From positions 648,034 to 712,033 of the forward strand of contig JAWZYV010000760.1 of the NCBI GenBank assembly GCA_038373885.1: 64,000 nucleotides of DNA, in the 5' to 3' direction. Made by a program: the position numbers and the translations under genes. The number at the start of each line of letters is the position of its first letter. Within the stretch, counting starts at the first letter, position 1. The stretch comes from Cheiracanthium punctorium. Lineage: Eukaryota; Arthropoda; Arachnida; Araneae; Cheiracanthiidae. Below are positions 22,731 through 37,700 of this stretch, in pieces. A model generated the notes under the pieces. It worked only from the letters and a program-made list of their open reading frames with translations. It ran no database searches and was not told the DNA's origin.

Positions 22731-25700
22731 CTAAAAAGAAAAAAAGACATTTTTTGACGAATTTTATAAATAATTTGTTTAAATTGCCCATATTTTATTG
22801 CCCATACATTTAAAATGCAGAAAGAAATTACAAATATTTCACAAAATTTTCGTTTAAATCTTTACTTTAAAGAGTTAAACGGTAAAAACAACAAGCCATT
22901 ATTTTCTTCACGGTTTTTATTTGCTTGCTCTTACTATGCCGTTCCTGTTCAACATTTATATAGAAACTTCCTATCCTCGGAACGGTAATGAACTGAAACG
23001 TTGCAATTCAGTATTAATATATCATCACACTCAGTTTATAAACTGTATATTATTTGGCATTAAAGAAAGTTATATTTTTATATAATTAATTTTCTAAATG
23101 TTCACTCCTCTGATCAGTGAATTAGGAAGGACTAAAATAAAATTCTCACAAAAAGTATTTGATGCATTTAATCAATCGTTAAATGAAAGCTTAGTTTCGT
23201 AAAACTTTCTTGTTAATTATATTTATCTATTTATAATGAAACACAAAATTTTCTACATATATATACAGGGTACACAAAAATACTGACGTAAGATTTATTC
23301 CTCAAATATTGATAATATATATATGCTATAATTTTTTAAATTTCATGATATTAAACGCAAATAAACAGAAAATTAAAATTTTATAAGACACCCCCCCCCC
23401 CTGTACTTAAAAAATTCCCAATTTGTCAAATTCCCCCAATAAATTAATTAGTGGTGTACAAAATTCCAGACTTTCATCTTAAAAAGGCTGAGATATATTT
23501 TTAAACTTTGACTTCACAACTAAATAATACTTTTGCTATAATTGGTTTTGTATAGCCCCTTATCAACTTTGTTTAAACAGATATATCCGCCTCTTTATGA
23601 CACATTTTAACTGGGAATATTTTTATAAAAGTAATCGTATAAAAATTTAAATTTTGTATTTATTTAGATTTAATCTGCTGAAAATTTTAATCGATACTAT
23701 TAAATTGTGTAGTTTCTTTGCTTAGCATTGTTATTTATTGTGTATGCCCGCGCTGAACATTTGAGTTATAAAAATCTAATTCAGTGTATTTGGAACACCC
23801 TGTAAGTCCGTGTGTGTAAGTGATAAATGCAATATTTCTTAGCGTATCCGTAGAGCGTATCTGTTATTTAAACAAATGTCTTAATATCTTTACTGATGTT
23901 TAAAACAATTTTTTCATCCAAATTTTTATGTGTTTCATAGCCTTAAAATAAAGGGTAGTAAAGGTATCCAGCTTAAGAGAAACATCCTTTTTCTAGCATT
24001 TTACCATTTCAAAAGCATTTATTCACCGTAATTCTTTAATGCAAAATGATTTTTTTCTATTGCAGAAACATTATTAAAAATCTTTTGTTGCCTCAATGTT
24101 TTAAATGTCCCACAATAATTTTTTCGCATTTCAAATGCAATGTTCTTCTATGCCTTCTTTAGATTAAAAAAAAAGAGCTTTTTTATGTAATGATAGATTC
24201 TTTTGCTTCGAACTATTTTCGTGCAACTTTCGTAAACAACATTTACAGTTGTTATAATACTCTGTGAAACTCCCGAGCGTATCCGTTCCTTTATTAAACG
24301 AGCAATGTAAGTTTGTGCAAACGATCTCGTAATCGGCTCTAAGAATTTTCTTAAAATTTTGTACCTAGGGATTTTGGGTGTCCGCTAAACGATTGTGCTA
24401 GGTCACGTGACTGAAAATAAATCCTAAAAGGCTTCGAACGTAAAATTATAGTTATGGACGGTGGTGCCATCTATTGATCGTTTGTGAAACGCAGTTGATG
24501 CGATCTTCTTAAATCAAATAACTTTGGGGCAGGTTAAAAATAAACATTTCACCACCCATGCATTATAGTAAAAATTAATTTCACAAAGAAACAAAATAAA
24601 TGGATATTGATTTCCACCATGCAGACACATAAACTTAGTCGATATATACCTCCATTGAAACTATTCGATAACATCGCATCATTACTAATGGATCAGATTA
24701 TGTCACATGATTACAGGTACTGACTCCTCATTACGTTGATGATTTTTTCAAAGTAAGGAAAGGGAATACCACGAATAATATGTACTTACGTGCAAGAAAC
24801 ATCAGGTCTATCCTTTTCTATCTGAGATTTGTTAGCGTATCGGAACAGGTTCATGATGAGCTCCTTTGTTGGCTCGCTGAAAGATAATGCTCTGCAACTT
24901 TCATCGATTTTTTTAGAATTAGAAGCAATGCAATGAAGATTACTCGAAATAACTAAAAATAAAAAGAAAAGAATACATTTTAGGCATTTAAATGCATTAA
25001 CCTACATTAATGGGCCTGACAGCAAGATATAAATATTATAAGGAAAAGGAAATGTGCTTTATATGGTTCATACACCTACACACGCAGCAATCACACTAGC
25101 AACTTTTATGGGCATATTTTGAAAAGATTTTGATACACAGCTGTGGGTATTTGTCTCATTCCTGTTCTAAGCCTGTTCTAAGGATATCGTCACCTCAGTT
25201 GCAGTTTTAGGACGTGGTTCACTGCTCCGTACGCATCAGTCTACTCCCAGTCAAGTTGTCCCTCAAAAGTTCTATGAGATCTAGGTAGGGAATCTTAGCC
25301 GTCAAGAGACATTTTACATCCATGCTTGACAAATGCTGAACCATTACATATGTTTTTATCGTCCTGGAAGTAACATTCGTCTAGTTCATAAAATAGCTAG
25401 AGCGTAGGAATAACCTGATTGCCCGAAGAGTTCATGTAATCGGCGAGTGTGAATTTACCAAGAAAAATGTGTAAAAGTCCCAGAAAAGGTAGAGTAATTT
25501 CCTAAAGCTGATAACGGCAAAAATATTCGGTAAAAATTAAGAAAAATGTGTCCTGAACTAAAATAGATGATCTGATGATGACCAATTTAAGCTGTAGTTA
25601 ACATTCCCAACTTTGTATTTGGCATTTTTTTTTCATGAGAAGATATCGACCAAAGAAAGTAAGATACCTTGTCCTACATTGCATTAAAAGTGATTTTCTT

Positions 25701-28700
25701 AATAAAGGCAATCTGCTTAGGAAAGTCGTCTATTTTCAGTTATGTTTTTCTGTCTGAGAATCAATAAGAGAAGAGGAATCTAAAATACTGAGGTTTACAA
25801 ATTTCGCTTGTTCAAAAATAGGAAAATAGAGATCTTGTTGCATGTTCTCTACACTTTAGTAATCTATCCTGTAGGAATTTTCGTGCACCTTTCTTTAATA
25901 ATTAGTATGAACTCCTCTTTGTATATGACAAGATGTTGTATATACACTATCTATAGTCCATTTTTCTCACAATAAATGATATTTTAAGTGTATACATTAT
26001 ATTTCACTGTATTTCATACAAAAAATTTTTTGAATTATGCAAAACTATTTCTCAGTAGCGTAAAATTCAAGTTTTTAAAAACATTAATTTATAAAAAGTT
26101 TAAAATATAAATCGAACGCTTTCCCTTTTGAAAGGTAGTATTTCTCTTTATATTAAAGTGATATGAGAGATGCAATGAAAGAGATCCAATTAAAACGAAG
26201 AGAAAGAAGGTCACTCTAAAGGAGTATTATGCAGCTGCCGGAGCAAACCCAGGCCAACGGTTTACCTAAATATTCCTAGGAAGGCAGAACTTTGGAGAAA
26301 GCTACTAAAACAGTTACACTTATCAATCGCATTAAATAACGGGTCTATCGATTTCCTCTTACGATCAAACGACCTGCAGTTTCATCTAATAATATAGGTG
26401 AATACAAAGATTTTACAATATACATAGAGTAATAGGACATGTTCATCCATTTTACACTCTTGACACTTTTTAAGTATGGGAGTAGATTCTAAACCAAAAA
26501 ATACTTCTTACTATTTCTAAAAATCAAGCAACCTGAGACGCTACCTGTTTATTTGCACGTATATAAGCATCCAAGCCCAAATTATCCGATTAGATGGAAG
26601 GGGGGGGGGCATTTTGATGCGAGCATTTGCAGCCTAGTCAAAGTCTTTAGCCATCGTTCAAGAAGCTGTCTTCAAATTATGAATGATTACGTTGAAGGTC
26701 ACTATGTTGTATGAAGATGCACTAAAAATATTGTGTTACGCCATAGTGCACGCTTGTTCATTTCCCAAAATGCCTCAGTGACTTGTCTTACGCAAATGTG
26801 ATTAATACAGATACATTGTCCAAAATTATAAACTATTAGCTGAAATACCCGTCCTTGACGGGTTAGTGAATGCAAATTTCCAAAAAGCAAGAACTTCAGT
26901 CAGTATTGTAGGAGTACACAGAATGAATGTAGTATGTTACCAAAGTAAAGAAAGCGAAGTTATAATTTTTATGTATTGTTAAAATATTACAGGTTAGAGA
27001 GTCACTAAGTAATATCATTTCATTCGCTTTAGTCGTAATTATGGGATGCGCGAACGAATTTTTACGCATATTGAAATAATTTTCGCAAAATCTCAAAATC
27101 TAATCAACATTTTGAAAAATTTGAAGCCTAGAATTTAAGTTGAGTGACAACCTATCATGTCACCCAATTTCGTTTCATTCCCTGCAGTCTTTATTTCGTG
27201 AGGCTTGAACAAAATTTCAGCATTCTAAAACGATTTTTGCAAAATCTCAAAATGTAATCAAAATATTTTAAAAATTCACCGCCTATAAATTAAGATTAGC
27301 AACTACCTATCATATCACTAAATTTCGTATCATTCGTATTAGTCGTTATTACGTGATGTTTGAGGAAATAGAAACGTATTTTGAGAGAATTTTCACAAAA
27401 TCTCAAAATCTAATAAAAATGTTTAAAAAATTGGACACCTATAGTTTATGTTGAGCAACCATCTATCATGTGACCCAATTTCATATCATTCGCTTTAGTC
27501 GTTATTACGTAATGCGGGAACAAAGTTTCACTCAGTTTTAAACGATTTTCACAAAATCTCGAAATCGGATCGATATTTTTTAATTAGATGCTTATACTTT
27601 AAGGTGAGTGGCCACCTATAATTTCACCAGATATCATTTTTTCACCTTTGCAGTTATTACGTGATGTTCGAACACAAACTTAGGCAGTTTGAAATGATTT
27701 TCGCAAAATCTCAAAATCTAATCAAGATTTTTTTAAAATTCGAAGCCTATGTTTTATGTTGAGCGACCACCTATCATGACACCCAATTTCATATCATTCG
27801 CTTCTGTCGTTTTTACGTGATGCTTAAACAAAAAAAGCGTCACGGACAGAAGGACAGAACGACAGAAGGACAAAATGACAGACAGACAAACTTTTTTTTG
27901 AGGGTCGCATCGGATTCCCGGGTGCTTGAAACAGATAGAAATCGCAAAATTTTTGAATTCCAAGAAATGTACAGACAAAAGTCTAATTTTATTTATATAG
28001 ATTACCTCTCCGCAAAAATGGAATCGAGGACCAACATAATGAAAACATAATAAAGGGCTTCTTCCGTTAAAACCGAGTTGATGTCCAGCACCGGGGTTGC
28101 ATTGTTCCTGGAATCCAAAATGTTTACAGCAACTGAGGTCTTTCTCTGCTGTCCTTGGAAGGGTCTGTAGCAATAGTAGTGATTTTCAGAGAAGCCTTTA
28201 AAAAGACGCATTGGAGGATACTAAAAGAGAGAGAGCCATGGAAAGGAGTGATTTGTTTTGAAAAAAGAAACATTCAGGGACACCTCGAAGTTAAAGATAG
28301 AGACGGTGAATCGAACCGTAACATCTTAATTAGTTGATAAACCGAAATGGGGACACCTGTGAGAAGAGACTTTTAATTCCACGTAGAGACAAGAGAACAG
28401 TATTAACAGCCGCATCAGTGGCTCATTAGGAGCGGACACCACTCCCCACTACATTGAAGTTACTGATCGAGAGCTGACGAAAACCGTACAGAGACAACGG
28501 CATTAAGATATTGTTACGAATTTTCGGGGAAACCCGCTGTTCTGGGGCTTAAGATAGTTCAAAATTAGTATTCTACGCGTCAAATAGATAAAATTTGCTT
28601 TTTGTTGCATTAAAATCGGTCAACTAGAACCAGGGATACGGAAGTTTCGGTTTCCCCTTTGTTTTTCTATGGGTATTCTAGAAATCTAGAGAAATATTGG

Positions 28701-31700
28701 TCCTAGGTCTTCGGTAACTTCACCTTTGGAGAATTATTTTTGGCGCCAAATTTGTCGATATTTTGCCAGAAGTCTCCAAGCTTGGCTACTTCTGGCAATT
28801 CGGCGCGTCATTCGGCGCAACTTCTGGGCATTCGGCGCGTTTTTCCCAATGGGGCCTGAAAGTCGGTTTTTCCGCATTAAAATCACATATTAGGCTAATG
28901 ATTCAGCTATATTTCTATGACGTAATCAAAACGCAATTGTTCGGGGACTTGTTAGAGAGGTCCCAAGTTTTATGGAATGAACGTCGGAAGGTATATTAGA
29001 ACCGGGCTGCCCCCGATAGTGTCAGTGTGCGGAGCTGATCTCCCGTCGAGAGCTGATAGAGCTGCCGATGTGTACAGTGCTTTGCTCTGTGATAGAAGCG
29101 GTGTTTCCCCGCTTGCTTTTTGAAGCTGTTTTTAAAGTGCTGTGGGTAAATCCTTGATTGCTGAGTCTTGAGGGACTGTTAGTGTTATCCCTCGAATATT
29201 TCCACTGAATTTTTACCTGTAGAAGTGTTTTATTTTGTGTGAGAATTACAGCATTTCTGAAAGATTCGGTACTATGTGGACTGTTATAAACAATCTACTG
29301 GCCATTAGTGCCTGTGAATTTTGTACAGCTTATTATTCTACGAAGTTCTAGAAGCACTAAAGTTTGCGTTTTATCCTGGAAACAAGCAGAGTATTCTGCA
29401 ACAATATTTTATCCTCTGAGAAAGAGACAGCTGTCTGACTTCATGGCTAAGGACCAACAGCGGGAATGCCTTAAAATGCATCCGATCGAAAAGGAATGCA
29501 TGGTATACGAATGCTCCTATAAGCCACGCCAAAGATTTCTGTACGGTAATATGTTCACGAGTACCGGACCAGCCTTTCACACCTAATCTAGGAATAGCAT
29601 CTAAAATAATTTCCTTTTTGGGCATTATTTCTCTATTTTAGAGAGCATTTCACCATTTTTGAAATCCATTTCAGCAAAGTAAATAACTAAATATATATAT
29701 ATATATATATATATAAATGCTAAATGCTTTCCTTCCGGCAACCAGTTGTTTGCTTTTACAGAAATACAATAAAATTATTCCAAAGAGCAGACATGCGTAT
29801 TTGTGACCAGGGTATTTGGAAACAGTATTATTTAAAAGATTTTTAAAAATTTCCTTTCAAACTTACTATGAATTGTTTTATCTAATGTTTCTAAAAATAT
29901 CTTAGCGTTAAACTATTTACTTATTTTATTTCCATTTCGAGAATAATAAAATTTATTTTCGCAAAGTTCTTCGGGGTGGCAAACTTACACATGCGAATCT
30001 TGCACGTAAGTTGCTTTTACTATTGATATCAAAATTATATCTGTCAATTATATTGTAAAAATTATATTGTATTCATCAGCACAAATGGGAGAGTGTAGCA
30101 GTAATAGCCGAGCGTTCTTACGTGAAAGCTCGAAGTTTCTTCGAAATTACATTTCAGGTTTCACTTTCACTATTGAATATTGCAAATTAAGCAATTTTAC
30201 ATTAATTTAATATGCTTCATTTTGAGTTTGACCGATGAAGAAAATAATTATTGTACGCAAAGCACTGAATGTTAGAAATATGTATCAATATTTTTTAAAT
30301 ATGCTGAGGAAATTCAAAAAATACCTCTTGCGGTAACATTCTACCTAAATTCTACCTTTTTAATAAGCTGGGGCTCATTCATGTATTCTATTCAACGATC
30401 AAGAATCAATCAATCACTTTCACTAGTACTTTCAGAGTAAAGATTTTTTTAAGTACCTTGAAAGATGTCACTGTCTTCTCTGCAGACATCCTGTATGTAA
30501 CCTACTATTCGTCGGATTTCTTTGGTGCCGTTTGGGTCCTCAGTGCAGCTTTCAAAATTTTTCAGCATGCAATAGTCTAGCTCTTTTATATCACTATCAG
30601 ACAGCAGAAAGAGATATAAAAAAGGCAAAAGTTAATATGAGTATATTTAAATCTGAAAAATTAATGAATAATAAACAAGGGATAATAGGAAACATTGCTA
30701 GAATAGTGAGACGTAGTAAAACCCTACACTGCAAAAAAAGTCTGTAAAACGTACAGAAACAGAATAAGTCTGTTCGTAAGAAAAAACAGTTTTTTTCTGT
30801 TTTATCTTCACCTGCGCATGCGTACTAGACGAAGACGTCATTGCTCAACCTTGAGGCTCATTTCGCCTCCGGCGCAATTAAAATATCAACTACGTGTCGT
30901 TAGCTGGAGCTGGAGAAAAGGGACGGTATATTTAGTTACAGCTGCATGCGTAGGTTCAGGTGAGTGTTTGATGCTATGTACGGATTTTGTTCACTGGGCG
31001 CGTTGGCTTAACCCGGCTCGTTTGGACTTAGAACATTTTTAAGTACTTTAGTGTTTGTCGATAATGTTGACGCCGCGTAATTAATTAGATTAATTAATCG
31101 ACATAATTAATGTTAAATCAATAAGTAATTAGCGAGATATAAAGCAATACGTTAATTAATTAGATTGATTACTATTAATTAATTATTAATACAGTAATAT
31201 TTAACTGGGAGGGAAACCCCACCACAAGAATAAAAAGAGTTACATGAAAAAATGTAAGAATTCTTATTTTATTTCCATAAAATGGACATTTAAAATTTAA
31301 GGACATATTTTAAGGACTTTAGTGTTTGCGAATAATGTTCACGCCACATGATTAATTAGGATAATTAATGTTAAAGCAATAAGTAATTAGACAGATTAAT
31401 TGATTATTAATTGATTTATTATGTTAAAAATCCAGAAAACACCCTGAATATACATAATGTTATTAAATGGACTTGCAAAAGAGATGAATACATAATAGTA
31501 AAAATTTAATAATTTCTATCAAAAAACATTGTAGTAAATTAACTAAATATATTATTATGTTTTGTTGTTATCCAGTAGTCATTCAATAAAAACAAAATTA
31601 ATGATTTAATTACAATGTATAATTAATTTTTTTTTAACTAATCACCTTTTTTTTAACTTGAATAAACATGAAGATATCACGTTTGAAAACTAAATGGTGA

Positions 31701-34700
31701 CACATATTTAGTAACACTGGACACAGAAGAGGAATCTCAGTCACTGTTGTGTCTCCTCATTGTTGACTGCTAGATGCTGGACCGCAGCGGGCATTTACTC
31801 TTATTGTGAGTAGCAACACCGGACTCAGAAGAGGAATCTTAGTGACTGAGTCTCCTCAGTGTTGGCTGCAACATGCTGTGCCAGAGCGGGGCATTTACTC
31901 TCATTGTAAGCAACAATATCGGCCTTCTTTGGTAAAACGTGGCATGTAACATTGAGGGAAGGGGGGAAATGGTTTCTTTTGTAGAAAATATTTCCAAAAA
32001 GGTTGAATTCTTTTTTTTTGGGGGGGGGGGCAGTTACCCCTCCGTCTTTCCTTTTAATCCGTCCTTGGCGTTCAATGATGGGAAATAGAACAGTTATGGA
32101 ACTTGATTGTGAATTCGAGACTTTTTACCTACAAAAAGAAACTAAAAAAAATCACCTGTGAATTTGATATATTTATTTTAGACTTACGGGTGAGGGGAGG
32201 GGGGGGGACTTTTATGTGTAAAACTACGCATCGAAACCAATGGACCAACCAGACAAATCGGCATAATGGTTTTAAGCAGTGCAGGGCATCAATTGATCTG
32301 ACGTCAGCTTAGCGACTCTTTCTTCAGCTACTTGCGATTTATGTGCAAAAGTTTCTGGCAACACTGATCGGAGGCGACGCTCTGGGTCGGCTAACGAACG
32401 ATACATACCGTTCACCTCACCATGGCACAACGTTTATATCACTGGAAATGGTATACGGGCGAAGTGTGAAAGTCCCGGGTTCGGGTCCCATTGCGCGTCC
32501 GTCGACCATTAACCGTTCAGAGTTTTCCGTGGTTTTCTCCGGAAGTTAGTGTAAATACGGATTAGGACCCCCTCTAAAGACCCCCACGGAGGGCTCCCCT
32601 CTTTCAAGGAAACCTCCCCAAAGCTCACTCACCAAATGGAACGAATTTCACACAATCTCAAGTACACACTAAAAGGAACGTACTGTGTGAAAATTAGCTG
32701 CTATCTCCTCATAGAATTTGAGAAATTAATGGTTAAAAATTAGTTAAAATCGCGTCAATTGTAACCCTTTAGCTAGTATTTGGTGATAGGGATAATTGGT
32801 CGAAAAGTTGAAACGCTCACGCGAGTATGTACTCGAAATATTTATAAATCAGTGTTGCTATACCGTGTTATATTTCAACGTACTGGATTTTTAAGTAGCT
32901 TAATCTCGTTTTCTACTAGTTAAACTGAAGTCCTATAATCTTTTTATTTTAGATCTAAAGTCCCTGGAGAAAGTAATTTCTTTTTATTTGTATTAACACA
33001 TTGCAAGCTGCAAATTCAGTTTACGCATAAGTGAGGCATTTATTTTAATTCTATTCTTTTTATCCACATGATGATACTATGGAGCAAATATACTTAATGT
33101 TATTTTTATGCTTTAAGCGGAATTTTCTTCGAAAAATATGACATTGTCTCCATGCACAGACGAAGAAAAAGTCTGCAAAATCAAATTGTTGAAAGCTTGC
33201 AAAATTATCAGAAAGCAAATGCAACAGATTTGGTAGCAAATGAGCAATGCTTATTACTCGATACCCCTGAAGATCCTATATTTTCTAGTTTAGAAAACGA
33301 AAGCATTGACTTCATGTCCAGTGAGGACATCATGCAAAATAAGCAATTTATTTCTTGAAAAGATAAGGAGACTGCAGTAAAATACTGGCGGGATAAAATA
33401 ATGGCAAAATCCCGCAGTTTACAGAGTGTTCAAAATTATTTTAAATTTGTTACAAATAAAAGCCAGTTATATCTATGGGAAAAGCAAATTCAGAAGAATG
33501 TCGATTATAAATATAAACTAAATCAAATTAAAAAATTTACGTTTTAACACTTCTAACACGCAAGACAATTACAGAAAAATGTACATGATTGTGATTTACA
33601 AACTTGGGCTTCATAAAAGGCATTCGAATTAGGACTTAAATTCCGCGCATCTAAAGGATGGCAGTACAAATTTTTAAAAAGTAATAAGATTGTGAGCAGG
33701 AAAGTTACAAAATTTGTTTTGCTGAAAAACTCTCGGTCAAAGGAAATCATTAAGAAATTAACGCAGGCGTTCGTAAATGATGTAAATGTCTTTATAAAGG
33801 ATTCGTTGTTAAAAGACGATCAAATTTTTATGCTGATCAGTCAGGTTTTAATTTAGAAATCCTTCTAGACGAACCCTGGAACATAGAGGATCGAAGCAAG
33901 TAGAAAGTGAGATTCAATCACAAAATGCAGTGACACATTCCTACACTACAATGCCGATTTTAAGTAAAAACAATAGATTGTTATAGCCATTACATATTGA
34001 ACATCCCGAAAAAACTGGGGAATTCGGAAAAAATTAGTGCAGCAGTTTTCTGACATTATGTTAATGAAACAACTTAATAATATATTTCTTTCAGGGTCAA
34101 ATCAATGGGGTGGGGGAGGGAATTATAGGGTGAACCCCTCCCTTCCAAAAAAAATTACCTTACAATTTTTTAAAATTATTTTTTTTAATACCATTGTTTA
34201 TTTCAATTCTTATTTCGCTAAAAAGCTAAGCTTCTTCTAAAAAGCTACGCTTAACTTCCTATGCATGCATAGATTTTATGTTTAAAAAATATTTTTGGCC
34301 AATTTCCTCCCCCCCCCCCTCTCCAAAACGGAACCAGTTACCGGCCTGATTTTTTCCCCACCATATGTTCTGCGGGATATCCAGTGAATCATTGCTGCAG
34401 ATGAATCCTGACATGTGCTTACTTAAAATGCTTATTAAATAAGCATCTTTTTGTAAAAGCATTTATAAAAGAAAATAGAAAGCGCCAAGTAGCGATAGAG
34501 GCTCTATTCTGTTGGCCCATACTCATTTTTTATTAATTAATTTTAGCTTTAATTTAGGAGATAGCAACTAATTTTTACACATTAGGTTTCTTTAAGTGTG
34601 TACTTATGAGTGGATTTAATTCGTTACGTTTGGTGAGTGAGCTTCGGGGAGGTTTCCTTCTTTGTGTTGTCCTTCTGATGAGGATTTACCACACAAATCC

Positions 34701-37700
34701 GATATACTTGTTCACAACAACTACGTACCGCAATTGTTCTTGGTTTTGGGGGAAATGAACAATAACAACTTCATGTAACAAGTTAAGTACTACTCAGAAA
34801 CTGTTTCTCATATGTTTTTTCCTTATTATAGTGTTTGTTTATATTCATTGCACTTGCTAACTGGTCCTTGAACTGTAGTTAGCATTTCTTATATAGTTAT
34901 CGATATGTTAAATATTTTGGAATGAGTGTTTTTGTTCGCAGTCATTTTGTTTGCAGTGCTCCAGTAAGTGAAAGAATATCGCTGAACTTAAACATAGTGG
35001 CACTGTGATAAATATATTGTTTATTTTCAGTGTTTGTACTTGAATAGTCGTCTAACACCGAACAATTTATGATGTTTTTAGTGTGCATGTGTGCAGGCGC
35101 GTAGCCAGGAAAATTTTTCGGGGGGGGATATGAACTGATATGTGTATAAATAGACGGAATTTCATCACTAATCCAAAAATTTCGGGGGGGGTGGTATATC
35201 CCGATATCCCCCCCTGGCTACACCCCTGCATGTGTGCTCTGGGGGATTTCACATCAAATATAATATACACACTTCCCAGACTTATAAATTTCTATCTTCT
35301 ATACTTACAATAAGAATTCTGATTTTCTAGGAGTATCTTAAAGTTTCCTAACGCGTAAGTGCCGTCAATAATTTAAACCAATGGATATATCTCAATCAAG
35401 TTTATGAGGTAAACCAAATTAAAGAAATGATATATTTCACCTTTTAACGTATAAAAGAACAGAAGAATTGTATCTACAAATAATTTATAATTTCCTTGTA
35501 ATATTTGTTATGTAGTTTTAAATTTGTACACACTTTGCAATTCTTTTTGCATATTGCATACTTTTATTTCTTAATCCTAGTAAAAATGAATCGAAGAAGC
35601 ATAGATATACACTTTTTTTCAAAGTTAATGAAACACTTTTAACTACAATTTTCTAAACATATAAATAAATCAAACCACATAGCAATATTTTAAAAAGTGT
35701 GAAATTTATATGTATATAGCATATAACTGTTTTTTTATTTTATTAATACACAACTGGTAATTAAAATAGCAACATCAAGAAGGTGACATGCTACACACAG
35801 TGCAGCAATTTTAATGTCGAGTAGTATATCTTATCAAAGAAATATTTCTAGCTTCATAACATTGTGATTTTCTTTTTTCTACAAATTATGTCATTATCAA
35901 AAACAATAATCATTTTCTTCAGTTTTAAAAGTAATTTTTCATTTGTATGAGATAAACAGCCAGATTTTGATTTGAAGTAATTTTACATTGGGAATTTTCT
36001 AGTTTTTTGTATATTCAGGGGCGACTTGGAATTCAGGGATTTGGGAAATTTTATGTCTGGAAAAGTCAGGGAATTCTGCAAAAAATCTCTTCAAAATGAG
36101 GGAGATTTAAAACTCTTTACAATGTTTATCGTCATTTGATGCAGAATACCGTGTTTACTCGCGTAATAGTCGCACCTGGACTTTCAACATGAAAAATTCT
36201 CAAAAAAGTGCGACTATTACGTGAGTAAACATGGCAGTTTTGGCTTCTGGTGATCGGACCAGCTTTAGTATTGGTCATTATTGGCAGTCGTCATAAGTTT
36301 GTGAAATTTTCAATGGCATTAATATTTTATTTAAATATTATGTATTCATTTTTTAAATTCTTAAACAGGGATGTATAGATTTTTTTATAATTCTTATTTA
36401 CTATATTTTAAGTTAACATTTACTCTGTGAAGGGGGTTCCACCTCCTCAAACCCCGTTTCTTTCTTTTAAATAAATACCATTTCAGTTTACTAACAACCA
36501 TAGCCAGATAAAAGAAAAAGCTATCTGCGCACATAATCCAAAACTATCTTTAAACTCATATGACTTATTTAACGAGGTGAGGGGAGAAGGGGGGGGTCCT
36601 GGGAGTTCGGACACTCCCCCCCCCTCCCTGAAATTTTGATTTTTGTCACTATAATGATAGTCTTTTTGTGAAAAATTCTGCCTTTTTTACGGTTTGGACT
36701 CCCCTCCCCCCTCCCAAAATGTTTCCTGAATACGTGCCTGCTCGTGATAACTGAATACATATTGCGTATATGAGCATGTGTATATGCATTCGAAGCACAC
36801 ATCTGTGCAACCCGCTTGCGCTATAGTGACTAGCTGCAGCTATTGTGAACATGTATATCGGATTTGTTTGTGTCTTGGCTCGAAGTCCACTTGTAAATCC
36901 TCGTCCGAATGACAAAACAAGTGAGTTACCCTCTGTGGGGTCTTTGTAAGGGGTCCTAACCCGTATTTACCCTAAGTTTCGGAGAAAACCACGAAAAACA
37001 CCGAACGGTTAGGTCGACGGATGTGCGATGGAACCCGAACCCGGGGCCTTCACACTTCGGCCATCTACCATTTTCAGTGATATAACCACTGTGCCATGGT
37101 GAGGCTTTGTGCAAGATAAATTGTTTATTTATTTTAATGCGTAAATTTTAAAACCATTTCATATCAGTTCCTAGTTATAAAAGTATTTTTTTAATATTTT
37201 GCTTATTATACAGTCTGATCATCAACGTTTTAAATTTCAAAATCTCGAATCATAAGTGTAGTCAGTGGCCAATATCCTGAATCAGGAACACTAAACATAA
37301 ATAGAAATTTTTTATTCAATACTTTTCGAAGTTGAAATATGTAAGAAAGTAATTAAAAATTAGCGCAGATCTGATCGCTCTGTAAGCAGTTCTTTATAAA
37401 AGTTTTACATTTAAAAAGAGAGGAATGCTTAAAATTTTGAGCTTTCCCCTTTTAAAAAGTTGAAAATTTGATTCTTTTTTCTTATTCATTATTTTTTCAA
37501 AAAGATTTGACGAAAATTAAGCATATTGTTAAATGTAGTAAAAATATTTTATCATGTAAATTTATTTCGAATGTTCAATAGCAATGATGCATACAGTCTT
37601 CTATTTTAAAACAAGATGGTAATTTTGACATTTTAATTTGGAAAGGCAGGCCCATGGTCAGGATTTTTATTCGGGGAGGCTCAAATATTCAAATACCATA

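Larger units (their letters stand above)
9330..23270. repeat. Segmental duplication, copy 1 (from gene 0 leader exon to gene 1 terminal exon)
   Basis: This block is collinear with about 45750-64000. Matching segments include the leader exons (9578 and 46005), a 16358-16564 segment with its counterpart at 50977-51183, the TTTTGGTCGTAGAAGGACGA segment (18102 and 53203), and the terminal exons (22433 and 61352). Substitutions and many indels separate the copies, so the event is old. The block spans the 3' end of one gene through the 5' end of the next, as expected for tandem duplication of a gene unit. Confidence 0.85.
24953..30456 (-). other. Intron 3 of gene 1
   Basis: 5.5 kb intron with a Tc1-like remnant, a Helentron, a broken ORF, a solo LTR and a (TA)n tract. 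I see no further gene 1 exon in it. Confidence 0.6.

Noticed and set aside
26960..27830. Possible CRISPR-like regular repeat array
   Set aside because: Units are long, diverged and directly abutting, with no unique spacers, and the sequence is eukaryotic.
28002..28164. Extra exon of gene 1 between exons 3 and 4
   Set aside because: Entering in phase 1 from exon 3 gives a stop after about 13 codons, while exon 3 to exon 4 joins cleanly.
28763..28999. 78-codon ORF
   Set aside because: Falls inside the probable solo LTR; the reading frame follows the GGCGCG/TTCGGCG repeats.
32476..32488. Possible functional tRNA gene from the B box
   Set aside because: No cloverleaf can be drawn around it: acceptor and anticodon stems do not pair, and the body is shared with other SINE copies.
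36569..36915. Two overlapping minus-strand ORFs
   Set aside because: Driven by G/C tracts of hAT-like MITE remnants and by the SINE edge; no conserved motifs.
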